Part shown: positions 35,238-43,328 of the stretch, one piece after another
How positions within the stretch are numbered: position 1 is the first letter of the stretch
How the letters are laid out: each line of letters starts with the position of its first letter
Assembly: GCF_003122385.1 (NCBI RefSeq)
Contig: NZ_CP029255.1
Span: 3,596,001 to 3,660,000, forward strand
Length of the DNA: 64,000 nt
Direction: 5' to 3'
From: Flavobacterium crocinum
GTDB taxonomy: Bacteria > Bacteroidota > Bacteroidia > Flavobacteriales > Flavobacteriaceae
Notes under the pieces: generated by a model
The model's input: the letters and a program-made list of their open reading frames with translations, nothing else
Database searches by the model: none
What the model was told of the DNA's origin: nothing
Translations under genes and position numbers: made by a program

Positions 35238-36857
35238 ATGAAAAAAAATGTCTTACAATTAATTTTTGCGTGTTTGTTTTGCCTGAGTTTTATTGGCTTA
35301 ATGAATGCCCAAACAAAGAAGAAACCAAATATCATTATGGTAATCTCAGATGATACAGGATGGGGAGATTTAGGCGTATATGGCGGTGGCGTAGGTCGTG
35401 GAATGCCAACTCCAAACTTAGATCGAATGGCCAAGGAAGGAATGCAGTTCTGGTCTTTTTATGGACAGCCAAGCTGTACGCCAGGAAGAGCCGCCATGAT
35501 TACAGGAAGAATTCCGAATCGAAGCGGAATGACAACAGTTGCTTTTCAAGGGCAAGGTGGCGGACTTCCAGCTGCTGAATGGACTTTGGCTTCTGTATTA
35601 AAAAAAGCAAATTACAAAACCTATTTTTCAGGAAAATGGCATTTAGGAGAAGCAGATTACGCCATGCCGATTGCGCACGGTTTTGATAAAATGCAGAATG
35701 TTGTTCTCTATCATTTAAATGCTTACACTTATTGTTTTCCTTCGTGGAATCCAGATATGGCTCCAGAAATATCTGCTTTTATCAAGAAATCAACAAAAGG
35801 GATTTTAGAAGGAGAAGCTGGGAAACCAGCACGTGACACAGGTCCAGTTACAGAAGAAAATATTGCGGAGCTGGATATTAATATGGTGGATAATAATTTA
35901 AAACAGCTTGATGAATATGGTAAATCAAAAGATCCGTTTTTTATGTGCATCAATTTTGCTAAAAACCATCAGCCAAATTTACCATCCAAACAATTTGCAG
36001 GGAAATCACCAGCAAAAAGTAAATATGGTGATGCCGTTGTAGAAATGGATTATAATGTAGGCCGCATTATGGATAAAATTCGCTCACTTGGAATTGCAGA
36101 TAATACAATTGTGATTTATACAGTTGATAATGGAGCTTGGCAAGATGTGCATCCAGATGCGGGATATACCCCTTTTAGAGGTTCTAAAGGAACGGATAGA
36201 GAAGGTGGCAGCCGAGTTCCTGCTATTGCTTGGTGGCCGGGACAAATTGAAGCAGGAAGCGTGAGCCATGATATTGTAGGTGGTTTGGATTTGATGGCAA
36301 CATTTGCAGCTCTTGCAGGTGTAGAATTGCCTAAAAATGATAGAGAAGGAAAACCTATGGTTTTTGACAGCTACGATATGTCGAATGTTTTATTCAAAAA
36401 AGGAAAACCACTTCGTGACAGATGGTTTTATTTTACAGAAAACGAACTATCTCCTGGGGCAGTACGCATAGGAAAATGGAAAGCTGTATTTAATACAAGA
36501 GGTGATAATGGAGCGCAGGCAGGAAGCGATACACCAGGACAACAATTAGGTTGGAGAGGCGATCAGACTTATATAGCAACTGTTCCTGCGGTTTATGATT
36601 TATGGCAGGATCCACAGGAACGTTATGATCTTTTCATGAATAGTTTTACAGAGAAAACGTGGACGATGGTTGTTTTCGATCAAGTTATTATGGAACTTAT
36701 GAAAACTTATGCAGCAACTCCTCCAAGACCACAGCAAAGTGGTTCTTATGGCGGACCAATGGAAATTGGAAGATATAGAACTATCGAGCAGGCGAAACAA
36801 TTACTAAACAGTAAAGAATTGACACTGCCTCCTTTGAGTGTCGATCCTAAACAATAG
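35238..36857 (+). CDS. Arylsulfatase (formylglycine-dependent), exported
   Basis: 539 residues from ATG 35238 (MKKNVLQLIFACLFCLSFIGLMNAQ signal); the upstream in-frame ATG at 35193 has no signal character. Metal-binding DD in MVISDDTGWGDLG (38-39). The activation motif is SCTPGRAAMITGR, that is C-T-P-G-R with Cys80 as the residue converted to formylglycine, so a Cys-type sulfatase. GKWHLGEADY and DNGAW also match family motifs. A maturase (FGE or anSME) is required but is not in the window. The protein hydrolyses sulfate esters in the periplasm or outside; the substrate is unknown. Confidence 0.93.
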   Translation: MKKNVLQLIFACLFCLSFIGLMNAQTKKKPNIIMVISDDTGWGDLGVYGGGVGRGMPTPNLDRMAKEGMQFWSFYGQPSCTPGRAAMITGRIPNRSGMTTVAFQGQGGGLPAAEWTLASVLKKANYKTYFSGKWHLGEADYAMPIAHGFDKMQNVVLYHLNAYTYCFPSWNPDMAPEISAFIKKSTKGILEGEAGKPARDTGPVTEENIAELDINMVDNNLKQLDEYGKSKDPFFMCINFAKNHQPNLPSKQFAGKSPAKSKYGDAVVEMDYNVGRIMDKIRSLGIADNTIVIYTVDNGAWQDVHPDAGYTPFRGSKGTDREGGSRVPAIAWWPGQIEAGSVSHDIVGGLDLMATFAALAGVELPKNDREGKPMVFDSYDMSNVLFKKGKPLRDRWFYFTENELSPGAVRIGKWKAVFNTRGDNGAQAGSDTPGQQLGWRGDQTYIATVPAVYDLWQDPQERYDLFMNSFTEKTWTMVVFDQVIMELMKTYAATPPRPQQSGSYGGPMEIGRYRTIEQAKQLLNSKELTLPPLSVDPKQ

Positions 36858-36885
36858 AAATAAGTGTTTTAAATTTAGTAAGCTG

Positions 36886-36924
36886 AAAACCCCTAAAATT
36901 ATTTGATTTTTAGGGGTTTTCTTG
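36886..36924. terminator. Bidirectional terminator between sulfatase and methyltransferase genes
   Basis: Perfect 13-bp stem AAAACCCCTAAAA (36886-36898) / TTTTAGGGGTTTT (36908-36920), loop of 9 nt, T-run on one side and A-run on the other. It serves the convergent genes that end at 36857 and 36929. Confidence 0.88.
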
Positions 36925-36928
36925 TGAG

Positions 36929-38533
36929 TTAATTACCTCTCAATAAATTAATGCTGACCGTTGCAGTATCCGCATCTGGAAATCGTTTAAAAACCGATTG
37001 ATCGGGAAACAATCCAGCTTCTGAAGCGATTTTATTAAAAACATCAATCTCAACAATATATTGATCAGAAAAACCATGAGTAGCATCGTAAGCCGTAGCG
37101 GCAGTTTTTCCTAAATTTTCGGCAGTTAATTTTGGATTTATGGTATGTAGTTCTATTAATAACAATCCAAATTTATGTACATAAGGTGACCATTTTTTCA
37201 AATGCTCTAACAAATTATCTTCAACCAAATTATTGCTGATTCTTTTTCCTTTTGATGCAAAAGCGCCACTAGAAGTACTGATTCTGTCTTGGTTAATAAT
37301 TTCAGGTTCTGTCCAAATTCGATTGTGATCTAGAAATGTTCTTACGTTCAAAAGATCTTTTAAATCGATATTGTAATTTTCTTTTAAATCCTTTGATAAA
37401 ACATCGGGTCTTCCAATATCTCCCCAAATTACTTTTGCCCAAATATCTGCTTTGATAAGATTGGCTCTTGTAACTTTTAATGCAGTTTGGTTATAATCGG
37501 CACCAACTAGAAATAATGGATATTCATCGAGCATTTTACCTCGCAAAGTTTGTCGGTCAATTACTTCAAAAACATGCTGTAAAAAAGCACCGTTCCCGCA
37601 TCCCATATCTAGAATTCCTTTTGGTTGTTTTTCAATTGGGAGATTAAAAAGTTTGATGAGAATTTCATCTACTACTTTGAAATACGTATCGTGAGCACCT
37701 CCGCTTCCCCAAACATTCATTTCGCGATCCACGTGAATTTCTGTTTCGCCTTCAGCAGTTTGTAAGATATCAGGATTACCAAAAAGCAACTCATCCATTT
37801 TAGCAAAAGTAGGAAGATAAGAAACTGTAACGCCATAAGCGCTGGCTCTTTTGGCAAAATACAAACCTGCTTCAGTAAACTGATAATTGCCGTTTTTTTC
37901 TAAAAACCATCCCAAATGAACAAAAAAGTCTAAAATCTTTTTAAAGTTTTCGGGCGATTTATGAAACTCTTCCGGACGGAAAGAAGTTTCCATAAAGTAT
38001 TTATGAAACATTCCGTTCATCGCCAGACGAACAATGGTTGGGCCAATTAAATAGCCTTCAATATGTTTTAAAATCTGATTCTGAATTTCATTAGTTAAAG
38101 AATCATTTGAAAGTGTAATTCCGTATCCCTTTTTATATTTTTCAAAAATAAGATCGAGTTTTTCAAAAGGTTTATCATCAAATTGCCTCGGATGAAATTG
38201 TGTAGATAATTTCAGTAAATCTACCACATCTTCGTATAGATAAAATAACGAAAAAGCCGTTTTGGTTTTCTCGTTTACCCCAATTGTAATTTCCTGTGTT
38301 TGATTATTGACTTTATATTCCAGAAAACCCTGTGAAGCCAAAAGTCGTAAACCAATATTCAGATAGCCTTCATTGGCTTTGAAAGCATTTGTAAGTTCTG
38401 ATAATGAAAGTTGTTTTTTCTCTAAAATAAACTCTAAAACTGATTTTTTCTTAAGCGCTATTGCAACTGGAGCAGTAACTAAACCGTCGAGATGCCTGAA
38501 AATGGAACTTAAAAGTTGTGATTTATCGCTCAT
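36929..38533 (-). CDS. AprA-like class I SAM-dependent methyltransferase, standalone
   Basis: 534 residues. The N-terminal ~200 residues resemble a winged-helix dimerisation region of O-methyltransferases (VAIALKKKSVLEFILEKKQLSLSELTNAF, then RLLASQGFLEY). The core starts near residue 300 with the SAM-binding motif ILDMGCGNGAFLQHVF. The large C-terminal part carries RTFLDHNRIW and GAFASKGKRISNN. The last stretch (DQYIVEIDVFNKIASEAGLF) matches methyltransferases related to the AprA domain of polyketide synthases. No polyketide or peptide-synthase genes are nearby, so its substrate is open. Confidence in methyltransferase is high, in the AprA link moderate. Confidence 0.85.
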   Translation of the reverse strand: MSDKSQLLSSIFRHLDGLVTAPVAIALKKKSVLEFILEKKQLSLSELTNAFKANEGYLNIGLRLLASQGFLEYKVNNQTQEITIGVNEKTKTAFSLFYLYEDVVDLLKLSTQFHPRQFDDKPFEKLDLIFEKYKKGYGITLSNDSLTNEIQNQILKHIEGYLIGPTIVRLAMNGMFHKYFMETSFRPEEFHKSPENFKKILDFFVHLGWFLEKNGNYQFTEAGLYFAKRASAYGVTVSYLPTFAKMDELLFGNPDILQTAEGETEIHVDREMNVWGSGGAHDTYFKVVDEILIKLFNLPIEKQPKGILDMGCGNGAFLQHVFEVIDRQTLRGKMLDEYPLFLVGADYNQTALKVTRANLIKADIWAKVIWGDIGRPDVLSKDLKENYNIDLKDLLNVRTFLDHNRIWTEPEIINQDRISTSSGAFASKGKRISNNLVEDNLLEHLKKWSPYVHKFGLLLIELHTINPKLTAENLGKTAATAYDATHGFSDQYIVEIDVFNKIASEAGLFPDQSVFKRFPDADTATVSINLLRGN

Positions 38534-38709
38534 AGTGTAAGAGTGAAGGTTTAGTTTAAAAATAGTGAAAATTTTTGAAACTAGCCGTATTCAAGTTTGC
38601 TACAGAGGAGCAAAATATTTATAGCAAATTAAATCACAGGGAGAACAAAGCTCTAACGGAGCGATATATTTTCAAGACTTCATTTTTTGTCACGCTATTA
38701 TTTTCAAAA

Positions 38710-38783
38710 ATAGCCCGTGGTTTCAACCACGGGGACACAATCAAAATAAAAATCCGTTTCCCGTGGTTGAAACCACGGGCTAT
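38710..38783. repeat. CCCGTGGTT hairpin repeat, copy 1
   Basis: Two 24-bp arms (38710-38733 and 38760-38783) are perfect reverse complements. Each arm is itself nearly palindromic around GTGGTTtcAACCAC. The unit can form one long stem with a 26-nt loop or two short hairpins. The same element recurs at 38921 and 47733. Confidence 0.9.
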
Positions 38784-38920
38784 GTTTATGTAGAGTATTT
38801 GAAATATTAACTAATTTATATTCCTCTAAACAATTCTGCCATTTCAACATTGAAAATCTTAATTAGTTTGTGCACTCTGGTGTTGTTGCAAAAATGTTTT
38901 TTTCATCATTATTATCAAAC

Positions 38921-38992
38921 ATAGCCTTTGGTTTCAACCACAGGGACACAATGGAAAAAGATACGTTTCCCGTGGTTGAAACCACGGGTTAT
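38921..38992. repeat. CCCGTGGTT hairpin repeat, copy 2 (left arm decayed)
   Basis: Right arm at 38969-38992 keeps CCCGTGGTTGAAACCACGGG. The left arm (38921-38944) has several substitutions (cctttgg, cacaggg), and the loop has diverged from copy 1. The two copies are 211 bp apart in the same orientation. Confidence 0.85.
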
Positions 38993-39195
38993 GTTTATGC
39001 AGATTGTGTTAACGAGATATTCAAACTTGCGAAAGAAATTATGTTTCGAACGAAAAAAAACAGTCAAATATGACTGGATATATACGTTTCTCTTTTTTCA
39101 ATTCCTCACCAATAAATTTGTTAAAAAATAAAGCTATGGAAATGATTGAAAATCTATAAAATCTTAAAAAATTAACTGCTCTATATTTAAATACT

Positions 39196-39441
39196 TTGAA
39201 ACCTGTGTCTAAAGAAAAGAACATATATGAAGCAAAAATCAAATTGTCAAGTTATACCGAATTGATTTCTATAATCACACAAATGCTAAAGTCATGCATT
39301 TTGGTTCTGGAATTAAATGCAAATAAAGATTCAGATATTGCTTTAATGCTGGAAATGGTATTACAATTACTTCCTGTAGATGAATTTGAATTACTGGATA
39401 GAATAAGTGAAATTGCAAAAGTTGAGAGTTTGGATGAATAA
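39196..39441 (+). CDS. Small helical hypothetical protein
   Basis: 81 residues, beginning at a TTG (MKPVSKEKNIYEAKIKLSSYTELISII). It looks entirely helical, with leucine/isoleucine-rich amphipathic segments (QMLKSCILVLELNANKDSDIALMLEMVLQLL) and an acidic tail. Not recognised as a named family. The absence of a better start codon and its small size keep confidence moderate. It converges on the minus-strand gene at 39460, leaving 18 bp between stop codons. Confidence 0.55.
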   Translation: MKPVSKEKNIYEAKIKLSSYTELISIITQMLKSCILVLELNANKDSDIALMLEMVLQLLPVDEFELLDRISEIAKVESLDE

Positions 39442-39459
39442 GAGGAAAAGCAAAATATT

Positions 39460-39954
39460 TCAAAAAGCTATTCCAAATTGAAATCCTGTGGTAAATGAAG
39501 CGGGATGATCGTTGCCAAAACGAATAGGAAGTGGCACAGCAGCATAATAGCTCACACTATTTGTTTTGATTAATGTTTTATTGAATACAGGTGTAAAACC
39601 GTATCTTCCATTACTGTCGAAGGCGACTCGTCCTGCAAAACTATATCCTTTTCCCAAAGCAACTAGAATTCCAGGATGAAATAATAAACTTGTCGTTTTA
39701 CTAGATCCGTTATCGTCTTTAATGTTCGGAACAATTTCAAACGAGAAACCTATTTTACTGTTTTTCCAAATGTTGATTCCAGTAGGAAATGATACAGCAT
39801 AATAATCTCTAAAATTAACGGCAGTTTCATCTCTGCTTACAGTAACAATTGGATGCATAATACCAAAATAACCTGTAATTTTTGGGTAAGTAGTTTGAGA
39901 AAAAGTAAAGGAACTAAAAAGCAGTAATAAAAAAAGAAAGGTGTATCGAAACAT
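39460..39954 (-). CDS. Secreted/outer-membrane hypothetical protein
   Basis: 164 residues from ATG 39954 (MFRYTFLFLLLLFSSFTFSQ, signal peptide); an in-frame ATG 30 bp upstream gives a non-signal prefix. The mature part is strand-rich with alternating aromatic residues (ITGYFGIMHPIVTVS, YYAAVPLPIRFGNDHPASFTTGFQFGIAF) and ends in Phe, consistent with a small outer-membrane beta-barrel. No specific function is evident. The AraC-type gene that follows upstream is on the same strand. Confidence 0.7.
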   Translation of the reverse strand: MFRYTFLFLLLLFSSFTFSQTTYPKITGYFGIMHPIVTVSRDETAVNFRDYYAVSFPTGINIWKNSKIGFSFEIVPNIKDDNGSSKTTSLLFHPGILVALGKGYSFAGRVAFDSNGRYGFTPVFNKTLIKTNSVSYYAAVPLPIRFGNDHPASFTTGFQFGIAF

Positions 39955-40040
39955 GGAGTTTTGTTTTATTGGTTGTAAAAACAAAATTAGCTCCCTGTGT
40001 TTTCCCTAAATAGAACGCTTTTTACGTTTTTGTATAAGGA

Positions 40041-40887
40041 TTACTTTTTACGGATTTTTCTGCGATAGGCGGAAGGATTATTTCCAGTATGTGCCTTAAA
40101 AATCCTCGTGAAATGACTTTGATCAGAAAAACCAGTCATATAGGCAATTTCAGTGAGTGTGTACGAAGAACTTTCAATTAGATTTATAGCTTTCTCAATG
40201 CGTTGTTTTCGAACATATTCGCCAAAATTTAGATCTTCAAAATGTTTAGAAAATTCTCTTGATAAATAGGAAGGATTTAGGTCAAGTTCGCTTGATATTT
40301 TTTTTAGGTCAAGAGTAAATTGTGCATCAATCTGATCTTGTATAATTTCTTTAAGATCTTTAACCCATGAAGGAGTTTTGGCATTGCTTTTTTTATCTTT
40401 TAAAAACTTATTGTAAACTTCATGAAGAAGATTTTCAAAAGGACTGTTTTGTAGATGTTTTTGCTGATACAAATGAGTTGCCCAGCTGTAAAGAGCATCA
40501 TAAAGCAGTATTCCCGTTTCCAGGAGTTTGTAATCATCAGTAATATTATACGAAAGTCCGGCAGATATTGCCCAAAGTCCAGCCGATTCTTTGGCGATTT
40601 CATGACGATCTGTATCCGCTCCGCGTACGATGTCGGCAATAATGAATAGGGCGGGATCTTTGATTTCATGTTTTTTTTACGAAATAATCAAAAGTGCATT
40701 GTTCTTCATAATGCGTGTATTCTACATCCGGAATATCAAACGGAACAGCATTTAATTCTTTTGCTTTTTCTAAAACCTGATCATAAGGTACATATATAAA
40801 TTCTGCATCAGAATCTATAAATTTCTTGATCAGCCAAGGGCAGGCGATTCGATCTATTTTAGGTCTTTCTCTAGTTATCCATTTCAT
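40041..40887 (-). pseudogene. ChrB-domain/AraC HTH fusion protein, broken by a poly-A frameshift
   Basis: Starting at ATG 40887, the first 71 residues (MKWITRERPKIDRIACPWLIKKFIDSDAEFIYVPYD) are the C-terminal-type ChrB chromate-resistance domain. A run of eight A (plus-strand T 40671-40678) throws the frame off into a stop at 40666. With seven A the reading continues through HEIKDPALFIIADIVRGADTD and ESAGLWAISAGLS, the rest of the ChrB domain. It then runs into 140 residues ending in an AraC two-helix DNA-binding domain (IDAQFTLDLKKISSELDLNPSYLSREF ... GNNPSAYRRK). The intact protein would have 281 residues. Slippage on A8, real inactivation or a sequencing error are all possible. Confidence 0.82.
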
Positions 40888-41009
40888 TATGGAAAATTTT
40901 AATCACTGCTAATGTACATTTTATCTTTAATTATTTTGTTTTTCCGAAACACTTAATGATGAGTTTCCTTAATTTTATACTTCAATAACCAAAACAAAAT
41001 CAAAGAAGT

Positions 41010-41600
41010 ATGGAACCAGCAATAGAAGCATTTCTAAATTCCGTCAAGAAAATATGTCCTAAAATGACTGATGACGAGTTGGCTCTATATGCTACAAAAC
41101 TTACTATTGAAGAGTTTCAGAAAAAAGATTATTTTCTTCAGTTTGGCCAGGTACAAAAGAGCATTGGTTTTATTGCAAACGGATTGGTGCGGTCTTATTT
41201 TATAGATAAAGACGGAGATGAAATTACAGTAGGTTTTTATGCCGAAGGCGATTACGCTACACATTATTCTGCCTTTATAGAACAACAGCCCAGTAAATAT
41301 TACATTCAATGTTTAGAACCAACAGTTATGGTATGTCTCTCTCACGAAAACATGCAGTGGGTTTATGATAACATTCCTAACATGGAAAGATACGGAAGAT
41401 TGATTGCGGGCGAAATTCTAAAACGCCAGCAGGAACGCATTGAAAGTTTTATATTTCAAACCGCTGAAGAACGTTATCTTGACTTTATAAAGCATCATTC
41501 CGGGATGTTCAACAGGATTTCTATATCACATCTTTGCAGTTTTTTGGGTATTGAAAGACAAACACTTACCCGAATCCGACAAAAAATAGCGCATCAATAA
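41010..41600 (+). CDS. Crp/Fnr-family transcriptional regulator
   Basis: 196 residues: an N-terminal cyclic-nucleotide-binding-like beta-roll (about 20-125; FQKKDYFLQFGQVQKSIGFIANGLVRSYF) and a C-terminal HTH (RISISHLCSFLGIERQTLTRIRQKI). No Fnr-type N-terminal cysteines are seen, and the cAMP-binding residues are not obvious, so the signal is unknown. It is divergent from the ChrB-AraC gene across 122 bp. It lies directly upstream of the redox gene run, and palindromic sites follow its stop codon, suggesting that it regulates that run. Confidence 0.92.
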   Translation: MEPAIEAFLNSVKKICPKMTDDELALYATKLTIEEFQKKDYFLQFGQVQKSIGFIANGLVRSYFIDKDGDEITVGFYAEGDYATHYSAFIEQQPSKYYIQCLEPTVMVCLSHENMQWVYDNIPNMERYGRLIAGEILKRQQERIESFIFQTAEERYLDFIKHHSGMFNRISISHLCSFLGIERQTLTRIRQKIAHQ

Positions 41601-41603
41601 TTT

Positions 41604-41672
41604 TGACACATTTGTGTCAGGAACACCTTTGTGATATTTAAAATCTTTGCAGTGTCAAATTAAATGATACTG
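41604..41672 (+). promoter_or_regulatory. Two palindromic Crp-type operator candidates
   Basis: TGACACA-tt-TGTGTCA lies at 41604-41619, four bases after the Crp stop, and CAGTGTCA / TGATACTG (one mismatch) at 41650-41672, just before the oxidoreductase ATG at 41675. Both share the half-site GTGTCA. The 16-bp site has the two-fold shape bound by Crp/Fnr dimers. No perfect TAnnTTTG box is between them. Confidence 0.55.
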
Positions 41673-41674
41673 TA

Positions 41675-42262
41675 ATGAAAACGAATATCTTACTTATACT
41701 TGGACATCCTTCTCAAAATTCTTTTTGTAATGCATTGCTTAATGCTTATAAAAAAGGTGTAGAACGTACAGGAGCAATCTGTAAAACAATTTATATATCA
41801 GAATTAGATTTTGATGTCAATCTTGCCGACGGATATAAAACCGGCGAAAAACTACAACTAGAAGACGATCTCGTTGAAGCTCAAAAACTCATTTTGTGGG
41901 CAGATCACGTTGTTCTGGCTTTCCCAAACTGGTGGGGATTTATGCCTGCTATTACAAAAGGATTCATAGACAGAATCCTGCTTCCTGATTTTGCATTCAA
42001 ACATCATTCAGGAAAAATATTCCCCGAAAAACTTCTAAAAGGAAAAAGCTTAAGGCTTTTAGTTACGATGGACACACCGAAATGGTGGTTCTATCTGATC
42101 TATCGTGCTTCTCAATATCAGATACTTAAAAATATAGTTTTTGGTTACGTTGGTTTCAATCCAATCCAATTTTCCACTTTCGGATTTATGAGAAAATCAA
42201 CTGACGAACAACGCAGTAAATGGCTTAAAAAAGTCGAACAATTAGGAACACAACTTAAATAA
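41675..42262 (+). CDS. NAD(P)H-dependent oxidoreductase, flavodoxin-like fold
   Basis: 195 residues of the NAD(P)H dehydrogenase (quinone)/KefF-MdaB family. The FMN phosphate loop is GHPSQNSFCNALLNAYKKG. The FMN-ring/catalytic region is LAFPNWWGFMPAITKGFIDRILLPDFAF, a strong match. These cytosolic flavoproteins reduce quinones by two electrons. First gene of a run reading oxidoreductase, alpha/beta hydrolase, twin ABM protein and DJ-1-like protein, with gaps of 22, 12 and 30 bp, so an operon. Confidence 0.93.
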   Translation: MKTNILLILGHPSQNSFCNALLNAYKKGVERTGAICKTIYISELDFDVNLADGYKTGEKLQLEDDLVEAQKLILWADHVVLAFPNWWGFMPAITKGFIDRILLPDFAFKHHSGKIFPEKLLKGKSLRLLVTMDTPKWWFYLIYRASQYQILKNIVFGYVGFNPIQFSTFGFMRKSTDEQRSKWLKKVEQLGTQLK

Positions 42263-42284
42263 TTACAATTAAAAATCACCCATC

Positions 42285-43316
42285 ATGAAAAATGTAGCAA
42301 AAGGGCCAAAAACAGCTCACATCAATCCTAAAAAAGGATTCAAAATTCACTTATTGGTATTTGCATTAACCGTTCCGGTACTTTGGTTAACCTGCTTATT
42401 GACAGATCAAACGTATTTATGGCCGCTTTGGCAGAATGCTGCCTGGACAGTAGGAGTATTATTTCACTATTTAGGCGTTTATGTTTTTAAAAGTAAAACA
42501 GCAATTCCAAGACTTTTGACAGCTGTATTTGCCTTTACTTCATTCTCTGCATTTGCATCTTGTTCAGGCACGAATGAAGACAATAACGGAAAGCCACAAA
42601 CCTATGTTTTAGTACATGGCGCATGGCAGGCTCCTTACGTTTGGGATGAGGTAAAAGCGAATTTAATTAAAAACGGAAATAGCGTAATTGTAGTCGAACT
42701 TCCGGGACATGGAAAAGACAATACGCCGGCTCAAAATTTATCATTAAATTTATATCGTGATAAAGTTATTGAAGCGATTTCTAAAGTAGAAGGAAAAGTT
42801 ATTTTAGTAGGGCACAGTATGGGCGGAATGGTCGTTACGGCCGTTGCAGAAAGTATTCCGACTAAAATTAGAAGACTAGTTTACATTGGTGCTTTTTTAC
42901 CTTCATCTGGCGAGGCTATTGCCGATATTGCCAAAACCGACCCAGATTCGCAGTTAGGACCCAACCTAATTGAAGCTGCGAACCATTTGACTCTTGATGT
43001 CAAATCTGATGAATTAACCCGTTTGTTTATTAATGATGGCACAGCTGCGGCCAAACAAAAAGTAATCGATAATTATCGCGCTGAACCTGCAATTCCGTTC
43101 TCTAACGCCGTTACACTAACTCACAATTTTGCAAGTGTAGAGAAAGTATACATCAAAACACTTCAGGATATTGTCATTTCGCCAAGACTGCAAGATCAAA
43201 TGGTTTCTAAAGCCGGAATCAAAACGATTTACGAAATCAACAGCAGTCATTCTCCTTTTTTATCACAGCCAAAAGCAGTTTCTGATGTATTGATTCAAAT
43301 AGGAAAACAACTTTAA
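42285..43316 (+). CDS. Alpha/beta hydrolase fused behind an N-terminal 2TM domain
   Basis: 343 residues. Residues about 15-70 (KKGFKIHLLVFALTVPVLW ... WPLWQNAAWTVGVLFHYLGVYVF) are a 2TM domain. Residues about 74-93 (PRLLTAVFAFTSFSAFASC) look like a complete lipoprotein signal with lipobox AFASC (Cys93), as if an exported hydrolase had been joined to a 2TM protein. From 106 onward is an alpha/beta-hydrolase: VLVHGAWQ oxyanion region, GHSMGG nucleophile (Ser178) and the late His in SSHSPFL. The substrate is not known. Its place between a quinone reductase and ABM domains suggests small aromatic or lactone substrates. Confidence 0.87.
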   Translation: MKNVAKGPKTAHINPKKGFKIHLLVFALTVPVLWLTCLLTDQTYLWPLWQNAAWTVGVLFHYLGVYVFKSKTAIPRLLTAVFAFTSFSAFASCSGTNEDNNGKPQTYVLVHGAWQAPYVWDEVKANLIKNGNSVIVVELPGHGKDNTPAQNLSLNLYRDKVIEAISKVEGKVILVGHSMGGMVVTAVAESIPTKIRRLVYIGAFLPSSGEAIADIAKTDPDSQLGPNLIEAANHLTLDVKSDELTRLFINDGTAAAKQKVIDNYRAEPAIPFSNAVTLTHNFASVEKVYIKTLQDIVISPRLQDQMVSKAGIKTIYEINSSHSPFLSQPKAVSDVLIQIGKQL

Positions 43317-43328
43317 AAATCAATTATC

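Larger units (their letters stand above)
38534..39195. other. 662-bp repeat-bearing intergenic interval
   Basis: Contains two copies of a hairpin repeat (38710-38783 and 38921-38992, listed separately). The rest is A/T-rich, and the ORFs here are readings through the repeats. No promoter with both boxes was identified for the small gene at 39196. Confidence 0.6.

Noticed and set aside
40400..40669. Minus-strand 89-residue ORF inside the ChrB-AraC gene
   Set aside because: It is the third frame across the true coding frame; the ChrB text lies in the frame that joins both halves.
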